DNA from: Candidatus Neomicrothrix sp. UBA6944
Lineage (GTDB): Bacteria; Actinomycetota; Acidimicrobiia; Acidimicrobiales; Poriferisodalaceae
Assembly (NCBI GenBank): GCA_002448715.1
Contig: DJZU01000013.1
Location: forward strand, 1-6,761
Direction of reading: 5' to 3'
Length of the DNA: 6,761 nucleotides
Positions 1-6,613 of the stretch are shown in pieces (position 1 is the stretch's first letter; each line of letters opens with the position of its first letter). A program made the position numbers and the translations under genes. Under the pieces are notes generated by a model that saw only the letters and a list, made by a program, of their open reading frames with translations, made no database searches and was not told the DNA's origin.

Positions 1-1266
1 GAAAACACGGTCCTCCCGCAACTCGAGAACGCGGTGCTTGCGGGTCACGACGTCATATTTCTCGGAGAACGTGGCCAAGCAAAAACCAGAATGATTAGAT
101 CCCTCGTTAACTTGCTTGATGAATGGATGCCCTACGTTGAAGGTTCCGAAATTTATGATGATCCGTTCAACCCAGTGTCGAAACACGCGAAAGATCTTCT
201 AGCTAAACGCGGTGACAAAACCCCGCTCGCATGGGCGCATCGAGATGTCCGCTATGGGGAAAAGTTAGCGACGCCGGACACTTCAATAGCTGATCTCATT
301 GGTGAAGTCGACCCGATCAAAGTTGCTGAGGGTCGATATCTCTCTGACGAACTTACCTTGCATTACGGGATGGTTCCCCGCACCAACAGAGGCATCTTTG
401 CAATTAACGAGCTCCCCGACCTCGCTGAACGAATCCAGGTTGGCCTTCTCAATGTGCTTGAAGAACGCGATGTTCAAATTCGTGGATACAAAGTCCAACT
501 GCCTCTCGATGTATTGCTCGTAGCGTCGGCGAACCCAGAGGACTACACCAATAGAGGTCGAATGATTACCCCTCTCAAAGACCGGTTCGGAGCACAAATA
601 CGCACTCATTATCCGCTGGAAATCGACACTGAAATTGAAATAGCCGAACAAGAAGCGACACCCCTTGATGCGCCCGGAGTATCGGTTGCAATGCCAGAAT
701 TTATGGCCGAGGTCATTGCAACCTTCAGCCATATCTGTCGCTCAAGTCCTCAGGTCAACCAACGATCGGGAGTGTCAGTCCGTATGACTGTGACGAACTA
801 CGAAACGCTGATCGCCAACGCAACCCGCCGCGCCCTGCAAGCAGGGGAGACGCATGTCGTGCCGCGGGTGAGCGACCTCGAAGCTTTAATGGCGTCGTCC
901 AGTGGAAAAATCGAGATCGAGTCCATCGAGGAAGGACGCGACGGCCAGATCGTCCTCCAAATGCTAAATGCTGCTGTGCTAGAAGTCTTTAAGGGTCGAT
1001 TCTCACCTGAAGACCTGGTAGCAGTAGTTGACAGTTTTGACGGAGGCACGGTTGCTCATACAGGCGATGACATCAACTCCGCGGAATACACGGACCTGCT
1101 CGCGGGAAATTCCGATCTAGCAGAAGCCACCGCAGAACTCACTAACTCATCTGACCCAGCTGAATTAGCCAGCGCCGTCGAACTGATTCTCGAAGGGTTA
1201 CATCTGTCGAAACGCCTCAACAAAGAAGCCCTAGGCGTGCGTGCGACCTATAGAGGCCGGGGCTAG
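1..1266 (+). CDS. MoxR-like / Mg-chelatase-like AAA+ ATPase, 5'-partial
   Basis: This is an AAA+ ATPase of the MoxR / magnesium-chelatase I-subunit type, expected to be cytoplasmic and to work with the VWA protein encoded next. The frame is open from base 1, and the 11 codons before the GTG at 34 read as family-like sequence, so the true start lies upstream and about 35-40 residues are probably missing. Numbering from that valine codon at 34: Walker A is GERGQAKT at residues 11-18 (bases 64-87), a Walker B-like strand IFAINELPD is at 121-129, sensor-1 is Asn167 in SANPEDYTNRG, and a probable arginine finger is Arg184 in PLKDRFG. Residues ~200-410 form the lid and a helical tail. The Walker B aspartate is replaced by Asn125, with Glu126 kept; from memory this is usual in the family. 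Annotations as 'magnesium chelatase' are probably misleading because no chlorophyll genes are nearby. The fold assignment is firm, the cellular role unknown. Confidence 0.93.
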   Translation, partial: ENTVLPQLENAVLAGHDVIFLGERGQAKTRMIRSLVNLLDEWMPYVEGSEIYDDPFNPVSKHAKDLLAKRGDKTPLAWAHRDVRYGEKLATPDTSIADLIGEVDPIKVAEGRYLSDELTLHYGMVPRTNRGIFAINELPDLAERIQVGLLNVLEERDVQIRGYKVQLPLDVLLVASANPEDYTNRGRMITPLKDRFGAQIRTHYPLEIDTEIEIAEQEATPLDAPGVSVAMPEFMAEVIATFSHICRSSPQVNQRSGVSVRMTVTNYETLIANATRRALQAGETHVVPRVSDLEALMASSSGKIEIESIEEGRDGQIVLQMLNAAVLEVFKGRFSPEDLVAVVDSFDGGTVAHTGDDINSAEYTDLLAGNSDLAEATAELTNSSDPAELASAVELILEGLHLSKRLNKEALGVRATYRGRG

Positions 1267-1279
1267 CAAAAGCTCGGAT

Positions 1280-1284
1280 AAGGA
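1280..1284 (+). promoter_or_regulatory. Ribosome-binding site for the VWA gene
   Basis: AAGGA lies 10 bases upstream of the ATG at 1295. It supports that ATG over the GTG at 1241, which lies inside the preceding gene. The spacing is slightly long. A TTG at 1289 sits only 4 bases after it and is less likely. Confidence 0.5.
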
Positions 1285-1294
1285 TGGCTTGCTC

Positions 1295-3331
1295 ATGGTG
1301 ATTCGACGACGAAACCGGCAACGGGAGGGGGCGCGTTTCCTATATTCGGCATGGGATGGAACCCAAGTCGGTTTTGAGTACGACGCGCAGGACCTCTTCA
1401 AGGAACTTACCGATGACTTGCTGTATCACGGGGACCTCAACGCAGCTATGCGACGTCTCATGCAACAAGGTTTCCAAGATCGAGATGGAAATCAAATGCA
1501 GGGTCTTCGCGACATGTTGGATCAACTCCGAGAACGACGCGAAGAAATGCTTGATCAGTTCGATCTAGGAGGCATCTACGACGAAATAAACGAAACCCTT
1601 GACGATGTTGTTGCCGAAGAACGAGACGCAATCGAAGATCACGTTGCCGATACAGCCGCGTCAGGAGATCAGAGAGCCAGTGACATCGCAGAGGCTTCAT
1701 CAATCGACAAGAACTTACAACTTGACATGTTGCCCCCTGATCTCGCAGGCAAAGTAAAAGGCCTCCAAAGCTACGAATTCATGTCGCCTGAAGCCAGACA
1801 GCAATTTGACGAACTCATAGAACGTTTAAAGAAAGAAGTTGCCCAGAGCCAATTTGATCAAATGGCAGGAGCGATGGGGGAGATGCAACCCGAAGACCTC
1901 GCCCCGATGAAAGACATGATGGCGGAACTCAACCAAATGATTGAGCAACGAAACCGCGGAGAGGAACCAGACTTTGAGGGCTTCATGGACCGTCACGGTG
2001 ACTTCTTCCCAGAGAACCCTGAATCCCTAGACGAACTATTGGAAATCATGGCCGAACGCATGGCAGCGATGCAGGCAATGATGAACTCCCTCACCCCAGA
2101 ACAACGCCAGCAGCTACAGGAACTTTCCGCCCAGCTAATGGATGACATGGATCTCCAATGGCAGACCCAACAACTCGCCCAACATCTGCAAGAAGCATTT
2201 CCGGATATGAACTGGGACGCTAATTACGAATTTGGTGGTGATCAGCAACTGAACATGCCTGAAGCCACAGATGTGATGCAACAATTAGGAGACCTCGACT
2301 CTTTGCAACAGATGCTGCAAAACGCTTCGAACCCCAGCGCTCTTGCCGAAGTAGACCCTCAGCGGGTTGAAGAGCTCCTAGGTCGCGAATCAGCTGAAGC
2401 GCTGCAACGTTTGAGCGAAATGGCGCGCCTACTCGAAGAAAATGGTCTCGCACAAAACACCGAAGGCCGGCTTGAGCTGACACCCAGAGCACTACGAGCA
2501 ATTGGCCAAAATGCTTTAGGTGATCTCTTCAACAAATTGATGGACGACAAAATTGGAAGCCACCAAATCGACCGAACTGGAGTTGGTCACGAACGGGCTT
2601 ATGAAACAAAGCCCTACGAGTTTGGAGACAACTTCAACCTCAACATCGAACAAACAGTCCGCAACGCGATAAGTCGGAATGGTAAAGGCACGCCCGTAGG
2701 TCTCACCCCGGACGATTTTGAAATAGAACGAACAGAAATGACCACCAGAGCGTCAACAGTGCTGATGTTGGACCTCTCGCTGTCGATGCCGATGCGAGAC
2801 AACTTTCTTCCGGCCAAGAAAGTGACGATGGCGTTGCATTCGCTCATTAGCTCCCAGTATCCCCGTGACTATTTGGGACTAGTCGGATTTGCCGAGTCGG
2901 CTTTCGAATTCAACGCTCCACAACTTCCAGAAGTTTCTTGGGACTACGCATACGGAACAAATATGCAGCACGGGTTCATGATTGCTAGACGACTATTAGC
3001 GCGCGAGAGCGGAACCAAACAAATCATCATGATTACCGATGGTGAACCAACAGCCCATATTGGTCCAAACGGTCGACCGTATTTCAATTACCCACCGTCA
3101 CCAGAAACGATCGAAGCGACACTCAAAGAAGTAGCGCGAGCCACCAAAGAAGACATACGAATAAATATCTTCATGCTCGATCCCAACAATTACTTGCGGC
3201 AGTTTGTTGAGAAGATGACTCAGATGAACGGAGGACGAGCGTTCTTCACCAGTCCCCACAACCTTGGTGACTATGTGCTTGTTGACTTCTTAGAACACCG
3301 CCGACGGTTGTCAGCAACGGGACGATTTTGA
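1295..3331 (+). CDS. VWA-domain protein, partner of the AAA+ ATPase
   Basis: This 678-residue protein has a C-terminal von Willebrand factor A domain and is the likely adaptor or substrate-binding partner of the upstream ATPase. It has no signal peptide or membrane segment, so it should be cytoplasmic. It opens with a basic stretch (RRRNRQR), followed by an acidic, largely helical region to about residue 180. Residues 190-305 are strikingly rich in Met and Gln, and a further helical section reaches about 430. The VWA domain spans about 485-670 with a complete metal site (MIDAS): Asp493, Ser495 and Ser497 in DLSLS, Thr555 in YGTN, and Asp582 in MITDGE. I chose the ATG at 1295 because of the AAGGA before it. 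The frame extends to a GTG at 1241, which would give 696 residues and overlap the ATPase gene by 26 bases. The gap of 28 bases implies co-transcription. Length and layout match the actinobacterial Rv0959-like family as I recall it. Function is not established. Confidence 0.92.
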   Translation: MVIRRRNRQREGARFLYSAWDGTQVGFEYDAQDLFKELTDDLLYHGDLNAAMRRLMQQGFQDRDGNQMQGLRDMLDQLRERREEMLDQFDLGGIYDEINETLDDVVAEERDAIEDHVADTAASGDQRASDIAEASSIDKNLQLDMLPPDLAGKVKGLQSYEFMSPEARQQFDELIERLKKEVAQSQFDQMAGAMGEMQPEDLAPMKDMMAELNQMIEQRNRGEEPDFEGFMDRHGDFFPENPESLDELLEIMAERMAAMQAMMNSLTPEQRQQLQELSAQLMDDMDLQWQTQQLAQHLQEAFPDMNWDANYEFGGDQQLNMPEATDVMQQLGDLDSLQQMLQNASNPSALAEVDPQRVEELLGRESAEALQRLSEMARLLEENGLAQNTEGRLELTPRALRAIGQNALGDLFNKLMDDKIGSHQIDRTGVGHERAYETKPYEFGDNFNLNIEQTVRNAISRNGKGTPVGLTPDDFEIERTEMTTRASTVLMLDLSLSMPMRDNFLPAKKVTMALHSLISSQYPRDYLGLVGFAESAFEFNAPQLPEVSWDYAYGTNMQHGFMIARRLLARESGTKQIIMITDGEPTAHIGPNGRPYFNYPPSPETIEATLKEVARATKEDIRINIFMLDPNNYLRQFVEKMTQMNGGRAFFTSPHNLGDYVLVDFLEHRRRLSATGRF

Positions 3332-3363
3332 TGACAAAAAGGTGTCCGATCGTGTTCAGAGTC

Positions 3364-3391
3364 TTCACTACTGCCCCAGGACTACTAGATT
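3364..3391 (+). promoter_or_regulatory. Candidate leaderless promoter of the tetR-family gene
   Basis: A -35-like TTCACT (3364-3369) is followed by a 16-base spacer and a -10-like TAGATT (3386-3391). Only 7 bases separate the -10 from the ATG at 3399, which would place the transcription start at or next to the start codon. The bases before the ATG (TTCCTCCCA) are pyrimidine-rich and contain no Shine-Dalgarno. The TANNNT-close-to-ATG arrangement is typical of leaderless actinobacterial mRNAs. The -35 match is partial. Confidence 0.4.
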
Positions 3392-3398
3392 CCTCCCA

Positions 3399-4022
3399 AT
3401 GAGTCCGACAGAACTCGCACCCGAACGAATACGTAAAGGGGAACGGACACGTACCCGCATCTTGGATGCGGCCGCCGACGTGCTCGCCCGCAAAGGTTAC
3501 GCCGCTGCAACCCTCACGGAAATTGCTTCTGTAGCCAAGATGCAAGCAGGCAGCCTGTATTACCACTTCGACTCAAAGGACGCGATTGTCGAAGAGGTGC
3601 TTGCAGTTGGGTTAGAACACGCCAGAGACGCCATACGAGCAGCTCTGAACGCCGCTGGCGATGACGCTTCTGGCCACGACCGACTGATGGCTGCGGTGGT
3701 CGCTTACGTCACCGCCATAACGCTCGATTCCGACTTCACCAAAGCAAATATTCGCTGTTTTGAGGAATCGCCTGAAGCCACCAGAGAAAACCTCGCCGTG
3801 CCACTACGCGAATTCGCGAATGGCTGGGTGCGCCTCATCGAAGCTGGACAACGAGATGGTTCGCTCCGAGACGACGTCGAAGCTCGGGTGATTGCACGCA
3901 TGACAATCGCAGCAATGAACTCAGTCGTAGGGTGGTGGCGCTTTGACGGTGAATTCAATATCGATCATGTCGCGCGCATGTTTGCGAGCACCGTCGTAGA
4001 TGGTCTCGCTGTCAGCGGCTAG
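3399..4022 (+). CDS. TetR-family transcriptional regulator
   Basis: This is a TetR/AcrR-type DNA-binding repressor of 207 residues, the normal length for the family. After a short N-terminal tail, the TetR_N domain covers about residues 13-60. Its helix-turn-helix is at about 38-57 and ends in the characteristic GSLYYHF recognition-helix motif. The C-terminal half (70-207) is helical and should bind a small ligand and form the dimer. Its end, with VVGWWRFDGEF and the following helix, resembles the KstR2-like group that controls lipid or steroid catabolism; that is a family resemblance, not proof of ligand. I chose ATG 3399. A GTG at 3342 would add 19 residues that do not look like TetR sequence. 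It lies 67 bases after the VWA gene and 24 bases before the oxidoreductase gene, so it probably represses itself and that enzyme. I found no convincing palindromic operator. Confidence 0.93.
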   Translation: MSPTELAPERIRKGERTRTRILDAAADVLARKGYAAATLTEIASVAKMQAGSLYYHFDSKDAIVEEVLAVGLEHARDAIRAALNAAGDDASGHDRLMAAVVAYVTAITLDSDFTKANIRCFEESPEATRENLAVPLREFANGWVRLIEAGQRDGSLRDDVEARVIARMTIAAMNSVVGWWRFDGEFNIDHVARMFASTVVDGLAVSG

Positions 4023-4035
4023 GTAGCGATTAGTT

Positions 4036-4040
4036 GGAGG
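4036..4040 (+). promoter_or_regulatory. Strong Shine-Dalgarno fixing a GTG start
   Basis: GGAGG sits 6 bases before the GTG at 4047. This is optimal spacing and identifies the GTG, rather than an internal ATG such as 4065, as the start of the oxidoreductase gene. Confidence 0.8.
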
Positions 4041-4046
4041 ACCAAG

Positions 4047-5171
4047 GTGAAATTTGATCTATTCATGTACTGCACGATGGGACGTCGTGAAGAACTTGAA
4101 ACAGGTCTCGCAGGACTCAACAACGATTTGTATCAGCGGATGCTTAGCGAGATATCCGATATTGCCAAATATGCGGATCAAAACGGCTGGTACGGATTTG
4201 GGCACCCTGAACATCACCTTCAAATTGAAGGCTTCGAAGCCTCCAACGATTTAGGGCTAATGGCGTCATGGATAGCCAATGCGACCAAACAGCTTCGTGT
4301 TATTTCATGTGGTTTCGTGTCGACGACACATAACCCTTTGCGAGTCGCTGAACAAATTTCGACTCTCGACCACATGACGGGGGGCCGCCTCGGCGTTGGA
4401 ATCGTCAGGGGCTACCAGCACCGCTGGGTTGACCAACTAAAAATTCGTCCCGATCTGTCCGCGGTTGGCTTCTGGAATAAAGACAGCGATGTCGACGAAT
4501 ACAATCGCAGGTTCTTCGAAGAATTCGTTGAAGTCGTGCTCACAGCGCTGAAGAACCAAACATTCAGCTACGAAGGTGAATTCTGGAAATTTCCGAACGA
4601 CAACTTCAACCCGCACCCTCACACCGTCTATTCAAACTACGGAGCGGGCATAGACCCGGACATGACAATCAATGAGATTGGTATCGCCCCCCGCCCGCTT
4701 CAGGATCCGCATCCACCGCTGTACGGAGGCTTCACCATGTCCATGAAGACAGCCCTGTTCTGGTCCCAATACGGCGGCACCCCCATAGTGTTGAGCGACA
4801 AACTCGACTTCTGCGAGGCGCTGTGGCAAACCTATAGAGAAGAGGCGGCCCGCCACGGAGTGGAAAAGCCAAAGGGACATGAAGCAGCGTGGGGAGGAAT
4901 AGCTGTATGTGCCCCGACGGACCTACAAGCGCAACAAGACTTCGAAGACATGGAGTGGTTTTGGGACAACTGGGCTCGCCAATTCGGTCAGGGTATGCCG
5001 TTGAAGTTGGTGGGAAGCCCGGACACTATTTCCCGACAAATCGAAGAGGCCCACAACAGACTCGGGTTTGATGAGGTCTTCTTCCTCATCCCTCAAGGCA
5101 TTCATTCCAGCGAACAGATCATCGAATCGATGGAGCTGATCACTGACCAAGTGATGCCACGATTTACATAA
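4047..5171 (+). CDS. LLM-class (luciferase-like) flavin-dependent oxidoreductase
   Basis: This is a 374-residue enzyme of the bacterial-luciferase-like superfamily, whose (beta/alpha)8 members use reduced FMN or F420 to oxidise or reduce small organic substrates. The first strand is KFDLFMYCT. PEHH (residues 54-57) is the conserved loop after strand 2. The central block includes STTHNPLRVAEQ (92-103) and the hallmark DHMTGGRLGVGI (108-119). The PRP...PHPP(L/I)Y segment near 205-216 and a C-terminal GSP...I motif (about 303-308) are also typical. A polar insert at about 165-200, rich in His, Pro and Asn, precedes PRP and may shape the substrate pocket. The GTG start is supported by GGAGG. The gene lies 24 bases after the TetR gene and is probably in its transcript and under its control. 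The superfamily is certain. Substrate is unknown, and the choice between FMN and F420 cannot be made from the sequence alone; F420 is plausible if the host is actinobacterial. Confidence 0.92.
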   Translation: MKFDLFMYCTMGRREELETGLAGLNNDLYQRMLSEISDIAKYADQNGWYGFGHPEHHLQIEGFEASNDLGLMASWIANATKQLRVISCGFVSTTHNPLRVAEQISTLDHMTGGRLGVGIVRGYQHRWVDQLKIRPDLSAVGFWNKDSDVDEYNRRFFEEFVEVVLTALKNQTFSYEGEFWKFPNDNFNPHPHTVYSNYGAGIDPDMTINEIGIAPRPLQDPHPPLYGGFTMSMKTALFWSQYGGTPIVLSDKLDFCEALWQTYREEAARHGVEKPKGHEAAWGGIAVCAPTDLQAQQDFEDMEWFWDNWARQFGQGMPLKLVGSPDTISRQIEEAHNRLGFDEVFFLIPQGIHSSEQIIESMELITDQVMPRFT

Positions 5172-5248
5172 CCTCTGACTGTGTTACAGCACGCTCAAAA
5201 CTTCAGCAGATCAAGCAACCTGTCGAGTTACATGACCATTGCGTGATT

Positions 5249-5278
5249 TTGAGTAAACCGCAACCAGGGCTCTAGCCT
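5249..5278 (+). promoter_or_regulatory. Candidate nhaA promoter
   Basis: TTGAGT (5249-5254) resembles a -35 box. An 18-base spacer leads to TAGCCT (5273-5278), a TANNNT-type -10. The ATG at 5288 follows 9 bases later, so the transcript would be leaderless or nearly so. The only Shine-Dalgarno-like bases before the ATG are a weak GGA at 5279-5281. Confidence 0.42.
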
Positions 5279-5280
5279 GG
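5264..5280. repeat. Inverted repeat CCAGG-N7-CCTGG
   Basis: Perfect 5-base arms (5264-5268 and 5276-5280) surround a 7-base centre. The right arm overlaps the candidate -10 of nhaA, so the repeat could be a repressor site or a small hairpin near the transcript start. The arms are short, and a chance occurrence cannot be excluded. Confidence 0.3.
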
Positions 5281-5287
5281 ATACATC

Positions 5288-6613
5288 ATGGCTGGGTCCG
5301 ATTCACTCCTCAAGCGTCCAACCTTCGCGAGTAGCGATAACAGCCTCGCGAAATTCGTGGCCAGACCAGTGCTGCGATTTATAGATCGCGAAGTCGCTGG
5401 GGGTGTCCTTTTGCTGGTTGCGACCACAGCCGCACTGGTGTGGGTGAACTCTGGATGGGGTGATAGCTACAACAGCCTTTGGCACTCCGAAATTGAATTG
5501 GCGGTAGGGACCTGGCATTTACCGCATATGAGTCTCGAGCATTTTGTTAACGACGCCCTGATGGCCTTGTTCTTCTTTGTTGTGGGTCTGGAGATAAAAC
5601 GAGAACTGGTTACCGGTGATCTCAGCTCTTTTCGAGCAGCGGCGCTCCCTGCGATAGGAGCGGCAGGTGGCATGGTCGTGCCAGCTCTGCTTTATTTCGC
5701 GTTTAACACAGCTGGTGAAGCCTCAAAAGGCTGGGGAATCCCTATGGCCACCGACATCGCTTTCGCAGTCGGCATAGTTGCGCTCCTTGGAAGTCGAGTA
5801 TCACCCAAGATCAAACTCTTCCTGCTGACTTTGGCAATCGTGGACGACATAGGTGCAATCGCGGTAATCGCAATCTTCTATACAAGCGACCTCAGCGCGA
5901 CTTGGCTCCTGACTGCACTCGTAGGTTTGATTGCAGTCTGGGTTCTGCAGAAGGTTCGAGTGTGGGCCATACCGGTTTATGCAGTACTTGGAATATTCAT
6001 CTGGTATGCGACCCTTGAATCTGGCGTGCATGCAACGCTCGCTGGAGTAGCGCTAGGGCTACTCACCCCTGCGCGGCCACTTCTGGGTAAACGTGATGCG
6101 CAGCAAATAGTTGACGCCCTCCCCAGCGATGCGAACGTTGCCGAAGTGCGACACGCATCATTCCTTGCGCAAGAATCCGTACCGCTTACTGAACGACTTG
6201 AAGAACTGCTGCACCCCTTCACCGCGTTCATGATCATTCCCATATTTGCCCTCGCCAATGCAGGAATCGTGCTTAGTGGTGACACTATTTCTGACGCAGC
6301 GGCAAGCAACGTCACCCTCGGCATCGTCGTGGGGCTTGTCATCGGCAAGCCACTAGGAATCGGCCTGTTTACCTGGATAGCGACGCGCTTTGGCTTCGCG
6401 CTTCCCGACGGAGTGAACTGGCCACAATTTATTGGAATGGGCTTCGCGGCCGGCATTGGCTTCACAGTCTCGATCTTCGTCGGAACTCTCGCATTCGAAG
6501 ATCCAGTGATCACCGACCTAGCAAAAATCGGCATCCTAATAGCCTCCTTCATTGCTGCAATAGCTGCCCTGGTGCTGCTCCGATACGGGAAAAAAGAGAC
6601 TCCACACGAATGA
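5288..6613 (+). CDS. nhaA: Na+/H+ antiporter NhaA
   Basis: This inner-membrane antiporter exports Na+ (or Li+) in exchange for H+ and serves pH and salt homeostasis. The 441-residue protein carries the family's diagnostic features. GLEIKRELVTGDL (100-112) follows TM II. ATDIAFAVG (154-162) contains Asp156, equivalent to E. coli Asp133. LAIVDDIGAI (182-191) contains the ion-binding pair Asp186/Asp187, equivalent to Asp163/Asp164. VHATLAG (247-253) contains His248, equivalent to His225. IGKPLGI (352-358) contains Lys354, equivalent to Lys300. About 12 hydrophobic segments are visible. It is longer than the 388-residue E. coli protein because of an N-terminal tail of about 20 residues and a hydrophilic loop at about 262-310, which I associate with actinobacterial NhaA. 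The ATG at 5288 is the first possible start after an in-frame TAG at 5273. The stop overlaps the next start by four bases. All key residues are intact, so it is probably functional. Confidence 0.97.
   Translation: MAGSDSLLKRPTFASSDNSLAKFVARPVLRFIDREVAGGVLLLVATTAALVWVNSGWGDSYNSLWHSEIELAVGTWHLPHMSLEHFVNDALMALFFFVVGLEIKRELVTGDLSSFRAAALPAIGAAGGMVVPALLYFAFNTAGEASKGWGIPMATDIAFAVGIVALLGSRVSPKIKLFLLTLAIVDDIGAIAVIAIFYTSDLSATWLLTALVGLIAVWVLQKVRVWAIPVYAVLGIFIWYATLESGVHATLAGVALGLLTPARPLLGKRDAQQIVDALPSDANVAEVRHASFLAQESVPLTERLEELLHPFTAFMIIPIFALANAGIVLSGDTISDAAASNVTLGIVVGLVIGKPLGIGLFTWIATRFGFALPDGVNWPQFIGMGFAAGIGFTVSIFVGTLAFEDPVITDLAKIGILIASFIAAIAALVLLRYGKKETPHE

Larger units (their letters stand above)
5172..5287. 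other. Intergenic region upstream of nhaA
   Basis: This 116-bp gap is the longest non-coding stretch in the window. It holds a candidate nhaA promoter and a CCAGG/CCTGG inverted repeat in its last 40 bases. GTTACA occurs twice (5183-5188 and 5227-5232), the first copy inside a small CTGT-GTT-ACAG palindrome (5179-5189). I see no stem followed by a T run that would make a clear intrinsic terminator for the oxidoreductase gene. Confidence 0.6.

Noticed and set aside
283..732. 149-codon open frame on the minus strand
   Set aside because: It is antisense to the core AAA+ motifs and has no recognisable domain or ribosome-binding site.
1..3331. True magnesium chelatase (ChlI/ChlD) for chlorophyll synthesis
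   Set aside because: The sequence is of the MoxR/VWA type, the VWA protein lacks an N-terminal AAA+ domain like that of ChlD, and no pigment-synthesis gene is present.
3326..3340. TTTTG-ATGA-CAAAA hairpin as a terminator after the VWA gene
   Set aside because: The stem is five mostly A-T pairs, spans the stop codon and is followed by AGGTG rather than a T run, so it is too weak for an intrinsic terminator.
3342..3398. GTG at 3342 as the tetR start
   Set aside because: The extra 19 residues (with His, Cys and Pro) are unlike TetR N-termini, and the AAAAAGG before the GTG runs directly into the codon, leaving no proper spacing.
5194..5253. CTCAAAA ... TTTTGAG inverted repeat (5194-5200 and 5247-5253)
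   Set aside because: The arms are only seven bases, AT-rich and separated by 46 bases. Such a match is easily due to chance, although the right arm overlaps the proposed -35 of nhaA.
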